Shown: positions 23,116-34,249, counted from the stretch's first letter. The stretch is 64,000 bases of DNA from Acanthosepion esculentum (GCA_964036315.1 OZ038480.1:14864305-14928304); one strand, 5' to 3'. Notes: generated by a model not told the origin, from the letters alone. Numbers and translations are program-made.

Positions 23116-24689
23116 GGAAATTAAGCAAGTATGATAGCTAGGTAGCTCGATCGATCGATATCTTTACCTATCTTTGACTAATAAAAGATAATTCTGTATT
23201 ACGCATAACTTGGTAAATTTACAACCAATAATATCTCTAGGTTGATTTAGTGGTTTTAATTAAACAGAATAAAAATAAATAGGCTAACGAAATAATTCAG
23301 TATATTCATAACCAATTTCTCTGATGCTTTTCTTCGTCGGTTTTCTCTATTCCGTTTCAATTTCTCCTCGTCGTCGTCTTTCTTTGCTTTAACCGACTGT
23401 CGAGGTCTTTCTTTACAGTCAGCTGCAAGGTTCGTTAATCCATTATCCTATTCATCTCGATACTATTTCAAAGGGTTTCGCTAAATCATTCTTGCTGAAA
23501 ATATCTCTATTAAAATCAATCCATCACTTTATGATGTATTTTAACCTTTCTTTCACTCATCAGAAACAAAAGCATCGCCATCTTGTAAATCCATAATATA
23601 ATGGCGAATTTATTTTTAAAGAAATTATTTTTGCTTTACGACTTAAATAAGAATTTACCCATATTTATTGTGTGTCATGAAAACTGCATTTTCTGCTCTG
23701 CTGAGTCATTCAGAAATGTACAGCAGCGTATCTACCGTTGACGAGTCGCCATTTTGATTTTTTCATTTGATAACACGAGGAAAGTTCACTTTTAAGAAAC
23801 TTCATTAAAAAAATCGCTTTAGACTGTATTGTGACTTTTTAAAATGTTGTCAAAATTGCTGTATTCTAACATTGAAAATAAATAATTTAACCATCTTTTT
23901 CGGTAAATTTTATTTAAAATATAATGTAAAAATGCAACGAGTCAAAGGTAAAGATAGTTTTGGGCGATTATGAAGAAGGTGCTGTGAATGATTAAGTTGT
24001 CAAAAGTGGTTTGCAAACTTTCATGCTAAACATTCTCGCAGAAGGGCGCTCAACAGGAGAATATGATAATTTTAATAGGAGCATTTTTCAACAAGAGCAT
24101 GTTCTTATTCTCACAGCTGTGGTTGATAACAATAAATTCAAAACAATACTCCAGATTAATAGTATGTGTTATATTCCGGGCTAAGGGAGTAAATACTTAA
24201 CACCAGGTGGATAATAGAAGAAAGGTTTATTGTACACAACCAGTACAATATAAAATACGGTACAGTTATACACACAGGAAGGTCGGACGTGCTTACGTCG
24301 TCTCGCTCTCACTCTTCCTCGAGTCTCTTGTAGACAGTTGACTTTATAGGTACTTACAACCTATAGTGTAATCATTCATGGGGGTGACTGGTTATTCTAT
24401 TACATCATTATGAAATTCGGTACATAGCCAAAAGACTGAAAATACCTAAATCAAGTGTTTAAAATCATTTGCACCAGCTTTGTTATGTTAGTTGCTTTGA
24501 TGTTTGGCTTCCAAAAAACGTCTTACTCCGTGTACGAATTACAGTTTAAACACACAAATAGCTAATATTTTAAATTAAGTTTAATTGACCATAACAAGTG
24601 GATGATCAATCATGGCAATTTGGTCGGGTAAACAATTTGAGATTGATAGCAATCAAATCAAAATATGATCGACACGTCCACGTATTTTA
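23116..24689. other. No gene; diverged R1 relatives and possible LTR-like segment
   Basis: Parts of 23700-23830 weakly resemble 5130-5300. A stretch from about 24173 (TGTTATATTCCGGGCTAAGG) recalls the LTRs at 41235 and 57295, but I find no matching right end or target duplication. Confidence 0.35.
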
Positions 24690-25890
24690 AACGAAAAACA
24701 AACCTACTCGACTGTATTTTTGTGAACAATTCGCCGCTTAGATATCTCGGAAACATTTCTCTTTTTAACACATGGACGATGATCAGTGGATACTTTACAA
24801 TCACCTGAAATGCAATAAACCGATGGTCAAGTGAAATTAACTGTAACTAAAAGGAGCGATGAGTAAATTGTCGACATTTTATATTTTTAATTTCGCGCAT
24901 GCACATTGTTTGTTTTTGATTTTGTCGCCTGCACAGTATAGTAGGGTCAGTTGGGCACCATCTGTGAGAAAAAGAACACCGTGACGCCATTCACCCAGCC
25001 GGAAATTTGGAAACTGCATGCTGTACTTTTTGGCATACTCGCCGGAAGCTCCAATACAAACGTTTCAGCGTGTTTGGGTGTCAATCTGAGGGCAGTGCAG
25101 AGGATTCGGAAAGAGTTGGAGGATCTATTCAGTTAACATCATGGTGTTTGGAGTAATCACTAGTGATAACGACGTTATGCCTCCATTCATCTTCCCACAG
25201 GGCTTCAGGCTCAACACAAAAGCCTACATCAAGTTCCTTGAGGAGGTAGTGCTGCCCTGGGTCAAGAGGATGGCTGCGGGGAGACCCTATGTCTAGTAAC
25301 AGGATTCTCCACCATGTCACACAAGCAGGAGAACACAGTCATGGCTGTCAGACAATTTCTCAGACCACATCACCCTTTACATCTGGCCATCTAACTCCCC
25401 AGACTGCAACCCCCTTAATTATTATGTGTGGGGCGCAGTTGAGCGAGAGACCAACAAAACTCCTTGTAACACCAAAGATGAACTGAAGGCAAGGATTATG
25501 GCAGCATTCACCAACTTAACAAGGAGACCGTCCAGAAGAGTTGCTCGGGAATCCGAAGTCGTCTGTAGGACGTAATTGAAGCCAATGGCGATTTTATTGA
25601 ATAAATTAACTCTTTAGTATTTCTAGATATGTTTTGTGTAATTTTGGTAAATATATCTGTTAAAATGAGATGTCAGTGTTATTTTCATGTTTGAGTAATT
25701 TAGACGACAATTTATCCATCGCACCCTGTAGGTGTATCAAAAGCCGATGTTCATCTAAAGAAGGTGATGCTGCGTATAGAAGTAGGTTAGAAGGGAATCG
25801 TCTATTAAAAGATTTTTTTCTGAAGACCTAAACGATTGATTCGAACAAGTACTGCTCCTATTTCAACTAGTTGAAAGTAGTAAAATGTTG
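24690..25890. repeat. R1 copy split by a mariner-like element
   Basis: 24690-24850 and 25736-25890 together align with about 5400-5660. The gap is exactly the element at 24851-25735. Confidence 0.55.
24851..25735 (+). mobile_element. IS630/Tc1/mariner-like element, decayed
   Basis: Inverted ends AGGAGCGATGAGTAAATTGTCG (left) and its complement-like CAATTTATCCATCGCACCCT (right). Coding remnants from 24951: SVREKEHR-type N-terminus in a broken frame with an HTH-like SNTNVSACLGVNLRAVQRIR, then after a large internal loss HHVTQAGEHSHGCQTISQ and in another frame WPSNSPDCNPLNYYVWG, matching the catalytic WPPNSPDLNPLDYYVWG block. Many frameshifts; a second, minus-strand copy is at 51157-51905. Confidence 0.7.
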
Positions 25891-26821
25891 TTCAAAAAAT
25901 TTAATGTGGAAAAAAAATGTCTAGCTAATCCCTGTTGCTGACGCCTGTTCAGGCACATATGTCTTTCTTTAAAACTCTCAGAGCTAATATGTTGCTTGTA
26001 CTGTAATTACGCTGAGCAGAATTTAATTGCTGTTTCTGAGAGGGTTCACAGTATCTGGCGTTTTCAAACCCTCAATCACGATTACTTGTGGTTTCGTACG
26101 AGCACACACATCGGCGGCTTCTAGAACAGTTTCGTCTTCCCATTTTTATACACAAGGCTTGGGTCTACATCTGTTATGTTCTTCCAGCATACCGCACCCC
26201 GGGAAATACCAATATGGTGTAAATCTAATTTAATGCCAATAAGAGATATTTGTTCTACGAGAAGTAGGTACTTGGTTCACCCTAAGAGATATTAAATTGT
26301 CGCACCAGAACATCAGAAGAGACAAGTTCATCACAGGATTGACCAAGAAGGTGAACCCATGACCACAGTTGCAGATTCAAGCTTCGCACGATATCAGTGG
26401 CTGTCCACAGACATGTAAACATGTGGTCGACCCAGATGCGCTTCGGGTGTGCAGACATGGGGCAACCGGTGGCAGGAAAATATATAAGCACACCATCGGC
26501 GAGAAAGAAAAATTGAGAAACAGCCTTGCACATTCACGCTGAAAGAATATCAACGTTCGAAAAAAGCCCAAAACACACACCATCACACCGATATTTGACG
26601 AAGTCCGGAGGTATATAAACAACAATTTTACGTATGAGAGGTTTCACAACGGGTTCTTAATCTTAAAAATCCATTTCCATGAGAGATCGACTGGTGTGAT
26701 TAGAACTCGGATCTCATAGTCCGAACAGTAAGTTGCTAATCAATCAGCTACTACAGACTAAATTTCGATAATAATGGTTGGCAAGCTGGTCTTCCAGTCT
26801 ATTTGTTTGATTTGTTTGTTC
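25891..26821. other. No gene; decayed SINE-like fragment
   Basis: 26008-26110 weakly resembles the S2 SINE body (GCTGAGCAGA, then CCCTCAATCACGATTACTTG). 26640-26760 has a tRNA-like trace on the minus strand. Otherwise nothing. Confidence 0.35.
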
Positions 26822-27222
26822 AACGGCATATCAAATCCTAATGGACGATTTAATGCCGAAACCTAATTTTCTTGGAAGTTTGAAGTAATAAAAATATGTT
26901 ATTCTGTTTTCACAATTGAGTGCATGGCAGATGATACTCAGATTTTGTGCATATATATGTTTTGGGGACATAATTACTAGAGATGGCGTTATGTGTGTTT
27001 TGAGTTGTTTTGTTAAAGTTATATTTCCGAATACAGCTTGACTTCTTTCAAAAATTGTATGATGTCATATGGATTAAGGTCATGAAAGTGTTCTTTCGTG
27101 TTAGGTGATTTTGTTTAGCGGTATATAAACGCCTCTATGGGTCATTTAATGCCGAAATTTAATTTTATTGGAAGTTTGGAGTAATAAAAATATATGTTAT
27201 TCTGTTTTCACAATTGAATGTG
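26822..27222. repeat. Direct repeat pair, about 105 bases each
   Basis: 26822-26927 and 27117-27222 share ATTTAATGCCGAAA, TTGGAAGTTT and TATTCTGTTTTCACAATTGA. The interval is about 295 bases. Confidence 0.75.
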
Positions 27223-27341
27223 TGTCCTGGGTATGACGATAAACTACAACCGCGTCCTGAGTATGACGATGAACTGCATCTGCGTGCAGGGTGTGACGAT
27301 GAACTGCATCCGCGTCCTGGGTATGACGATAAACTACGTCC
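27222..27341. repeat. 30-bp minisatellite, four units
   Basis: Units begin GTCCTGGGTATGACGATAAA or a close variant. As 30 is a multiple of 3, a short open frame spans it by chance. A single related unit lies near 46385-46424. Confidence 0.85.
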
Positions 27342-27369
27342 AACAGCAAGGCCTCTGATAATACGTTAT

Positions 27370-27652
27370 TTTTTAAGTAATGTTGCCAGCTGTATGTTTT
27401 TGAAAGAAAGAGAAAAAAATAATATTACCAACTATACGTTTTTGAAAAAATAATGTTGCCAGCTATACGTTTTTGAAAAAATAATATTACCAGCTATACG
27501 TTTTTGAAAAAAATAATATTACCAGCTATACGTTTTTGAAAATTAATATTACCAGCTATACGTTTTTGAAAAAAATAATAATAATATTGCCAGCTATACG
27601 TTTTTGAAAAAAAATGATATTACCAGCTATACGTTTTTGAAAAAATAATTTA
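27370..27652. repeat. 33-bp minisatellite, about eight units
   Basis: Units of ATTACCAGCTATACGTTTTT plus a variable A-run. Length variation is confined to the A-run, as expected for replication slippage. Confidence 0.9.
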
Positions 27653-27715
27653 GTTGTATGCCTTCAACTACAGATAAAATATATTGTTCATCATTTTGCT
27701 ATAAAATGTATTGTT

Positions 27716-27718
<3 letters not shown>

Positions 27719-27796
<78 letters not shown>
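27719..27796. repeat. (TA)n microsatellite
   Basis: About 39 TA units. 27653-27718 and 27797-28000 recur inverted at 46400-46700 in diverged form. Confidence 0.95.
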
Positions 27797-27798
<2 letters not shown>

Positions 27799-28044
27799 AA
27801 ATGCATTACTGGCATTTTTACTATCAAAAATTGCATCTTTATACTTTCAAGGTGTTTTGCTTTTATTTGAGGGGTTCATTTCCTATAGCTGGGACCCTAA
27901 CAGGTGCTAGCACCATGGGTCAGTGTGGACTTGGGAACAACAGCAACTAAGAGGTGGTTCCACACACCTCAAAACCTCCGAACCCAATGTCTATTTGTCT
28001 TATGCTTGTTAGTTACATACACTTAGAAACTTGTCCCAGATATA

Positions 28045-29325
28045 CAGGGGTTGGTCAAAATAATGGAAACACTCGTTAAATACAAAGAAAATTTATTTTA
28101 ATATGGAGTTGGTCTTCCTTTAGCCTCACAGACAGCTTTAATACGTCTCGGAATGGAATCATACAGCTTCCTGACTTCATCCAGAGGAATTTTCAGCCAT
28201 TCTTCCATTAACACCTGCTCTAGCTCTTTAAGACAAGACGGTGGAGGATAGCGGCTCCTAACTTGTCGCTTCAAAATGCACCGCAAATGTTCAATAATAT
28301 TGATATCTGGAGATTGGAGAGGCTACTCAATGTGTTTTAGCTCACTTTCATGCTCTTCATACCAATTCTTAACCACTCGAGCGGTATGTATTGGAGCATT
28401 ATCGTCTTGGAAGATGCAGTCACCATCAGGGAATAAAGTCTGGGCCATTGGATGAACATGATCTCCCAAAATGTTCACGTAGTCTTTGCTGTTGATTCTA
28501 CCATGCAGGGCAGGTATTAGGCCGAGACATTTCCATGATATGGCGGCCCAAACTATCAATGATCCACCTCCATGCTTCACTGTTGGAAGAAGGCAGTCAG
28601 GGTTGTAAGCTTCTTTGGGCTGCCTCCACACATATACTCGCCCTTAAGTTGAGAAAAGAGAAAAACTGGACTCAGCTGAGAATATGACTTGCTTCCATTG
28701 GTCCGCAGACCAGGCATTGTGATCTCTGCACCACTTCAACCTCTTCTGAATGTTGCGAGTGGAGAGAAGAGGTTCCCTTACGACGGCTCTTCCATGATAT
28801 CCAGCCTTATGGAGGTCACGACGAACAATTTTCGTAGAAACTGGACGATTCAGATGATTATTCAACTCAGCAGTCACTTTGGCCGCAGTAGTCGGATGAT
28901 TTTTTTTTTTTTTTTTTGCCACATTGCATTTCAATGCACGTCGGTCCCTGTCAGGATGTTTGCAAGTCAGGCCCGTATTGCTACGGTTACTTGAGGTTTT
29001 CCCCTGTTTCTCGAATTGCATTATAGTTCTTGATATGGTAGCTCTTTAAAAACCAAACATTTCAGCAACCTTATTGATCGAGGCTCCTGCCATGCGAGCT
29101 CCAATAATTTCCCCTTTTTCGAACTCGGAGAGGTCATGCATTTAGCTTAAATTTTACTAAATTCTAAAAGTAAATAAGACAAAGACAATACATTAGATAA
29201 ATAAATGTATTCACAATAGATATAACCTGCAATTACGAAATTTTAGTTCAAGTTCTTAATATAATAAGTCTTTGAAACATAAGAGTGGATTTTGCACCTG
29301 TTCCAATTATTTTGTCCAGCCCCTG
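28045..29325 (-). mobile_element. Full-length Tc1-family transposon
   Basis: A 1281-base element with TIRs CAGGGGTTGGTCAAAATAAT and ATTATTTTGTCCAGCCCCTG and TA on both sides (28043-28044 and 29326-29327). It carries one transposase frame on the minus strand. A sister copy is at 37872-39115 in the opposite orientation. Confidence 0.9.
28098..29141 (-). pseudogene. Tc1 transposase pseudogene
   Basis: 347 codons in a single frame from ATG at 29141 (MHDLSEFEKGEIIGARMAG) to TPY-stop at 28098, the normal length for Tc1. The N-terminal HTH region (residues 1-60) is followed by a GRDRR-like hinge and the catalytic core. Three in-frame stops (29046-29048, 28641-28643, 28320-28322) and an enlarged A-run coding poly-K near 28905 disable it. 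The first catalytic Asp is changed (FSAESSF for FSDESSF). The second (FQDDNAPIH) and the final Glu (NIIEHL) remain, with DD34E spacing. No frameshift, so it is a fairly young copy. Confidence 0.9.
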
Positions 29326-30440
29326 TATTTAATTTAACGTACATATACCAAGCGCTTTTCAGAGATTAATATTTAGCAAGTTAGCCTGGTTACATTCTTC
29401 TTCGATGTACCGTATCCATTCAGAACGTGAACGAGCATGGGTCTCCACAACTTCTTATCCTTTTTAGCTCTTAGCAATGTCTTTTTTCCTCTTTAGTATC
29501 CCTCCAATTCTCTATTCGGCCATCCATTTACACAAATTTGTTAAGCGGGTTTCTCGCTTTCCCTCTTGCCATACTGTTGCGTACATAGTGACAGCGATGT
29601 TCATTGAGAACTCATTGTTTTGGCCTTGTGTCAAACTATGCTTAAGTATGTCTTGTTAGTGTAGACTTCTCTTTCGAGAGTGAGATTTTTTTTCCTGAAG
29701 AGTTCCGCTGAGATAGATAGAAATTTAGAAATTAAATCAAGGAATCGGGGACAAGACTAAGTGAAATCTTATAGTCACTCGATTCAATGTCCATTTAAAG
29801 TCTCTCTCCCTTTACCCCCTTCTTCCCTAAACCTGATTCCCGCCGGGCACAGGATAACTAAACATGTACAATTATCAGCCAATCAAAGGAAAAAGTAATG
29901 CTATAATACAGAAATGCCGTATCTTTGATTGGCAGGAGGCAAAATCGAGTGCGACGATGTCGAAGGCAGTCTGATTCGAATCTTTAGGATTCGCCTCTTT
30001 GGCATCGTTCGCCGGACAGTCCGGCATGTAATTACTTTCTGTGTGAACGTGCACGAGTTTAACTCTGTACAGCGTACATACGCACGGGCGTTCGTTTATA
30101 TGGTTGTATATGCACATATCAAATTCTTGTGCGTGTTTGTAGGTTTCCGGAAGTGTATTGTTGGTCTAACAGTTAAAAAGGGTGGTCTGAGTTCAAATTC
30201 CATCTGAGGCAGTTTGGTTTCATAATAATACTATTGGAAAATGTACAAAATCTTCTTTTTAAAAAGGTTAGGAATTGCGCTCAGTGTGTCGTAATACAAT
30301 CAAGCACAAAATGTTTTGTGTTGCATGTTGAGACCATGGGCAGCGCACATAAACACCTATCATATTAGATGAATTTAATCACGAATAGATATGCGAGAAT
30401 GAACGAACAGACAAAATCGAGAAAAGATAAACAGACTGAC
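29326..30440. other. No gene; tRNA-like trace near 30150-30215
   Basis: The plus strand at 30150-30215 has TTGTTGGTCTAACAGTTAAA and a B-box-like CTGAGTTCAAATTCCATC. This suggests a SINE head. The less AT-rich stretch 29920-30140 is open on both strands, but no motif is recognisable. Confidence 0.4.
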
Positions 30441-30465
30441 ATATCTAGCTAGCTAGCTAGCTAGC

Positions 30466-30504
<39 letters not shown>

Positions 30505-30511
30505 ACAGACG

Positions 30512-30564
<53 letters not shown>

Positions 30565-30614
30565 GTGAATATTAACGAAATATATATATATATATATATG
30601 TCAATATATACGAA

Positions 30615-30653
<39 letters not shown>

Positions 30654-30730
30654 TGTGAATATTAACGAAATATATATATGTCAAATATATACGGAATAGA
30701 TAGATAGATAGATAGATATGAAAAGAGTGG

Positions 30731-30793
<63 letters not shown>

Positions 30794-30800
30794 TGGAAGG
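30441..30800. repeat. (TAGC)n, (GATA)n and (TA)n compound array
   Basis: TAGC run at 30449-30470 passing directly into GATA, then four GATA blocks separated by TATGTGAATATTAACGAAAT and TATATATG spacers. One spacer (ATGAAAAGAGTGG, near 30719) is almost the one found in the array at 147-498. Confidence 0.95.
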
Positions 30801-30865
30801 ATGAGGCAGACTAAAATAGGGATGAACATATAGTCACTAGATGTATTGATTTCTGTGGATACACT

Positions 30866-31050
30866 GTCCATATCTATAAACGTTCTGTTTCCGATATTAA
30901 GCACCGAAACCCAATAAATAAATGTGCGTTAAGGTAAATAGAAGCATGCTTGTCTGTGAGGTTCTCCGCAACACGATGGCTCAGAGAATGGTTCCTTCAA
31001 CGAGGTTCGATGCCTGTCCGATTCCTGCCGGAGAGCACAATATACTTTAT
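30866..31050 (+). repeat. Hammerhead-family tail fragment and tRNA-like SINE trace
   Basis: 30866-30930 (TATAAACGTTCTGTTTCCGA) resembles the tail of the repeat at 22040-22100. 30975-31040 has CGATGGCTCAGAGAATGG and ACGAGGTTCGATGCC, an A/B-box-like pair. Confidence 0.4.
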
Positions 31051-31183
31051 TAAGACAGCGCAGGTCTGTAGATGAAATAAACACTGTTTAAAAAAAATCA
31101 GGTCGTTCTACTCAAATACGGGTATTCTCTAAAAATAACTTCAACTCACACACACATACATATATATAAACATATATATATGC

Positions 31184-31189
<6 letters not shown>

Positions 31190-31228
<39 letters not shown>

Positions 31229-31229
31229 G

Positions 31230-31257
<28 letters not shown>
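31190..31257. repeat. (TA)n-(TG)n-(TA)n microsatellite
   Basis: Compound dinucleotide run adjoining the hammerhead palindrome. Confidence 0.9.
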
Positions 31258-31258
<1 letters not shown>

Positions 31259-31260
<2 letters not shown>

Positions 31261-31457
31261 GAAATATAGTCATAAAGTGTGATATATTTATGGGATAAAG
31301 TGCTCAATATCAGAGATAGAGCGTGTGTAAATATAAAAGTGAACATAGAAGTCAACACTTAGAGGCGACAGTCTGTTTCATGTTAGATGGCCTGACGATT
31401 GCATCTAGCATGAAACAGACTGTCGCCTCTAAGTGTTGACTTCTATGTTCACTTTTA

Positions 31458-31462
<5 letters not shown>
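31259..31462. repeat. Palindromic repeat carrying a hammerhead ribozyme motif
   Basis: Arms of 60 bases at 31329-31388 and 31403-31462 are perfect inverted copies except one base, with a 14-base centre (GGCCTGACGATTGC). The left part 31259-31328 (GAAGAAATATAGTC onward) matches 50705-50774. The same repeat occurs at 50703-51085 and truncated at 21999 and 47941. Confidence 0.9.
31383..31432 (+). ncRNA. Type I hammerhead ribozyme motif (candidate)
   Basis: All parts are in order. Stem I: 31383-31391 pairs with 31425-31432 (TTAGA/TCTAA and GGC/GCC, bulged T at 31388). Core CTGACGA is 31392-31398. Stem II is TGC/GCA (31100s offset: 31400-31402 with 31408-31410) with loop ATCTA; the bases at 31399 and 31411 form a T-T mismatch next to it. 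GAAA is 31412-31415. Stem III is ACA/TGT (31415-31417 with 31421-31423) with loop GAC. The predicted cut follows C at 31424. Stem II is short and its first pair is abnormal, so activity is unproven. Confidence 0.6.

Positions 31463-31501
<39 letters not shown>
31463..31501. repeat. (TA)n microsatellite
   Basis: TA run between the hammerhead palindrome and block B. Confidence 0.9.
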
Positions 31502-31503
<2 letters not shown>

Positions 31504-31800
31504 ACTATATAAATAAAAAGAAAGAACAGTAAGTTATATAATCCGGTAACTGATTGAAAATACGGCTTCTTCGCTACACAGTAATAACCATGTTTATAAA
31601 ACTGAAACTAAAAACTTCAAATTTAATTACATAATTAAATTAAAAGCATTAGTTCCGTTTCATCTTCAAGCGAATCGTGGAATAATTTATTTTTAAATTT
31701 ACTGAGTTTTAAACGCACATATAAATTCATAATTTCCTGTTTCCAAGGATACAGAGAATCCAATCATTCAGATAGGGGCGGTAGCGTGTTCATTTTTATT
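31502..31800 (+). repeat. Penelope-like block B, inverted relative to 50285-50660
   Basis: AAAGAAAGAACAGTAAG through GGTAGCGTGTTCATTTTTAT aligns with the reverse complement of 50285-50660 over about 300 bases. Each copy sits beside a hammerhead palindrome. On the minus strand CTTGAAGATGAAACGG (about 31650-31665) resembles a reduced hammerhead core, hence the tentative class. Confidence 0.55.
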
Positions 31801-31977
31801 AACTATTGTTGTATCAATAGTGAGTTACGTTCGAAAAAGAGGTTACGTTTAGGGAGGGTAGGGGTGGATTTTCAACGAATTCTGACATCCGTTAAACGTA
31901 TATATATATATATCGGCCGAGAGACAGCTTGTATCTCGAAAAACTCGTTAGTTGGGACACTCGTATGTCAAGATACC

Positions 31978-32035
<58 letters not shown>

Positions 32036-32263
32036 CTGCGTCTTGAACGAGAAATCTACGTCAAGGTTCATACAGAATATCGCTTTCTCAACGAAACTAC
32101 CTTCTTTACAAAGAGTGATATTTAAAATCAACAGCGATAAAAGACAAAATAGAAGTGTTAGGAGGTTGAGTGGGGTCGGATTGGTTGTGCATCTAGACAT
32201 ATCGGACGCCAGAAATTTAAAAATTAAAGGGAGTTAAGCATCCTTGCATCTCTAGTGTTTCTC

Positions 32264-32265
<2 letters not shown>
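31801..32265. other. No gene; (TA)n at 31978-32030
   Basis: The TA run is clear. Flanks hold no recognisable feature. Confidence 0.5.

Positions 32266-32341
<76 letters not shown>
32266..32341. repeat. (TA)n microsatellite
   Basis: About 38 TA units. 32342-32790 holds nothing recognisable. Confidence 0.95.
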
Positions 32342-32343
<2 letters not shown>

Positions 32344-32794
32344 CTTCCCAGACCAGCACAAATTACTAAATAAATGATCAGAACTTATCTCATAATGCAG
32401 AGAAGTAAAGAATCTTTAACTGAGTTACTTAAAAAACTAAAAACGAATATCTTGAATTGTAAAGCCCCAGCAAGGAAATTGCAGCTATATCCACTGTATA
32501 CAACGCAGATAATTTAATATACTTTAAAGAAAACCAATACTTTGAACCGAACAAACATAAGATAACCCAAGGCACCAAAAAGGACAAAAATAAGTAAATA
32601 AAATAAAATATACACTTCTAATTATAAAAATAATACAATTGTGCACACAATATTACGGCATGTCTGTACATGTAAATTATATGGACACATACACACATAT
32701 AGATATACGTATGTGTGGGCACGTGTACGATTGGTTTAGAACGTTCGCATTGTGAACATTAGACCCGTGTTTGAATGTCACCATGGAGTTTTCT

Positions 32795-33484
32795 CTTACT
32801 TTTTTTTTGTTGATTCTATCTACCAATATTCAACTCCTAGGGGTGCTTCACACATTCGGCTGGGCAGTTACCGTTTAACACACACAGACACACAAATAAA
32901 CACATACCTGTGTTTACTGATATCAATAAAGGATGGTTTCGTTTTTATCATAACGAAACGAGAGTGTAATCTTTTATGAAAATGGCGATAGAAATACGAG
33001 TGTTTATAACTGTTTTAACGTGGATAAAGTTTTATTTCATTCCCACACAGTTAATCAGTTTAGCAAGAATACGGTTAAAGAGCACTTCTTAGCGAACATC
33101 TATGGCCGAGTGCTTAGATCGTTCTCATTCTGACCAAGGGAGCAGGGTTCGAATCTCACCTTTGTCAGGAAGGTGACTTCTTGATGTTGTCGGACTGGAG
33201 GGGTCGATTCCCAGCGTGCGGCACCTTCAGAAAGTGCCTGAAAGCCATACTCCGGGTTGAGTAAAATTGTGTAGACGGAACCGTTGGGTGCCGTCGATAG
33301 CTGTGCTGTCATCGTCGTTTTTTTTAATCACGCTAGATAACACGCTCTTTCTCAGGCCTAATGTGTGCTCAGCATAGTTGCAATATAAACAACAGGCGGA
33401 CACTGTGGGTGTTGAACAAACATATATGCGCCTGAGCAATCGTCTGCAATAGTAAACGAGTATCCTTGAATACGAGTGGCCAGC

Positions 33485-33490
<6 letters not shown>
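32795..33490 (+). repeat. 700-bp repeat with SINE S2, plus copy
   Basis: A near-identical inverted copy is at 63170-63850; 53 codons read through in both without an amino-acid change. The second half (33101-33482) is a SINE, S2: tRNA-like head GGCCGAGTGCTTAGATC and GCAGGGTTCGAATCTC at 33101-33160, body, then tail GAATACGAGTGGCCAGC followed by (TA)n. A third S2 copy is at 60605-60990. Confidence 0.8.

Positions 33491-33551
<61 letters not shown>
33485..33551. repeat. (TA)n-(GA)n microsatellite
   Basis: TA run at the SINE tail then about 13 GA units. Confidence 0.95.
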
Positions 33552-33553
<2 letters not shown>

Positions 33554-33678
33554 GTATTGAGGTGAGTTTGTGATCCTGGGTTTCATGCTCTATACTTTAA
33601 CTCTGTCACTATTTGATATTGAGCGCTTTCCAATAAGTACTGCGCATATATAATATATAAATAATACATATAGAATTT

Positions 33679-33714
<36 letters not shown>

Positions 33715-33715
<1 letters not shown>

Positions 33716-34110
33716 GAAATGGACAAATATTTTAAGTAAATGCTCTGTTTTATAATAAACAGTATTAACGACATTTACCGGCCTGAATATCCGAGAAATT
33801 TTCATAGCAAATATGCGTCCTCCGACAGGAATCGAACCTGTATCCTATACGGAACCGTCATATAGCCTGACGTGCTTTAACCGATTGGGCCACAGAGGAG
33901 TGGTCGGTTAGCAAGATCGATTTTAGTTTTTTAAACTACAATTCTCCATGATTTTTCTGCTCGATGCGTATCCAAATGTAAACAAATGACGTCACAAATT
34001 ATGAATACATTATTTCTATCTATAAAAAGAACGTATAAACATAAAAATTGTCTTAAAATAATTGTTGGACTTTGTCTATTTCATAATGTGTGACGTCATT
34101 TGTTTACACA
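33715..34110 (-). repeat. SINE S1, minus copy
   Basis: tRNA-like head on the minus strand (about 33900-33825). TCCTCTGTGGCCCAATCGG is A-box-like, the CGTCA/TGACG anticodon-like stem has a 7-base loop, and ACAGGTTCGATTCCTGT is a good T-arm and B box. The acceptor pair TCCTCTG/CGGAGGA is nearly intact. Position 33 is not U and the variable region is too long, so it is a SINE head and not a tRNA gene. The body matches 35395-35725. Confidence 0.75.
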
Positions 34111-34172
34111 ACAAATGCACCTGAGCAAGAGTCTGCAATATTAGACGGGGATCCTTGAATACGAGTGGCCAG

Positions 34173-34238
<66 letters not shown>
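34110..34238. repeat. SINE S2 tail and (TA)n
   Basis: Only the end of S2 (CACCTGAGCAAGAGTCTGCA to GAGTGGCCAGCTATA) followed by about 33 TA units. The same fragment recurs at 35205-35295. Confidence 0.8.
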
Positions 34239-34242
<4 letters not shown>

Positions 34243-34249
34243 TATCTAT

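Noticed and set aside
24173..24450. Third LTR of the TGTTATGG family
   Set aside because: The start TGTTATATTCCGG is suggestive, but no inverted right end or target duplication could be found.
33110..33480. Hammerhead core in SINE S2 tail (CCTGAGCAAGCGTCTGC hairpin)
   Set aside because: It has a CTGA-like start and a hairpin, but no GAAA after the stem and a wrong box, so the resemblance is superficial.
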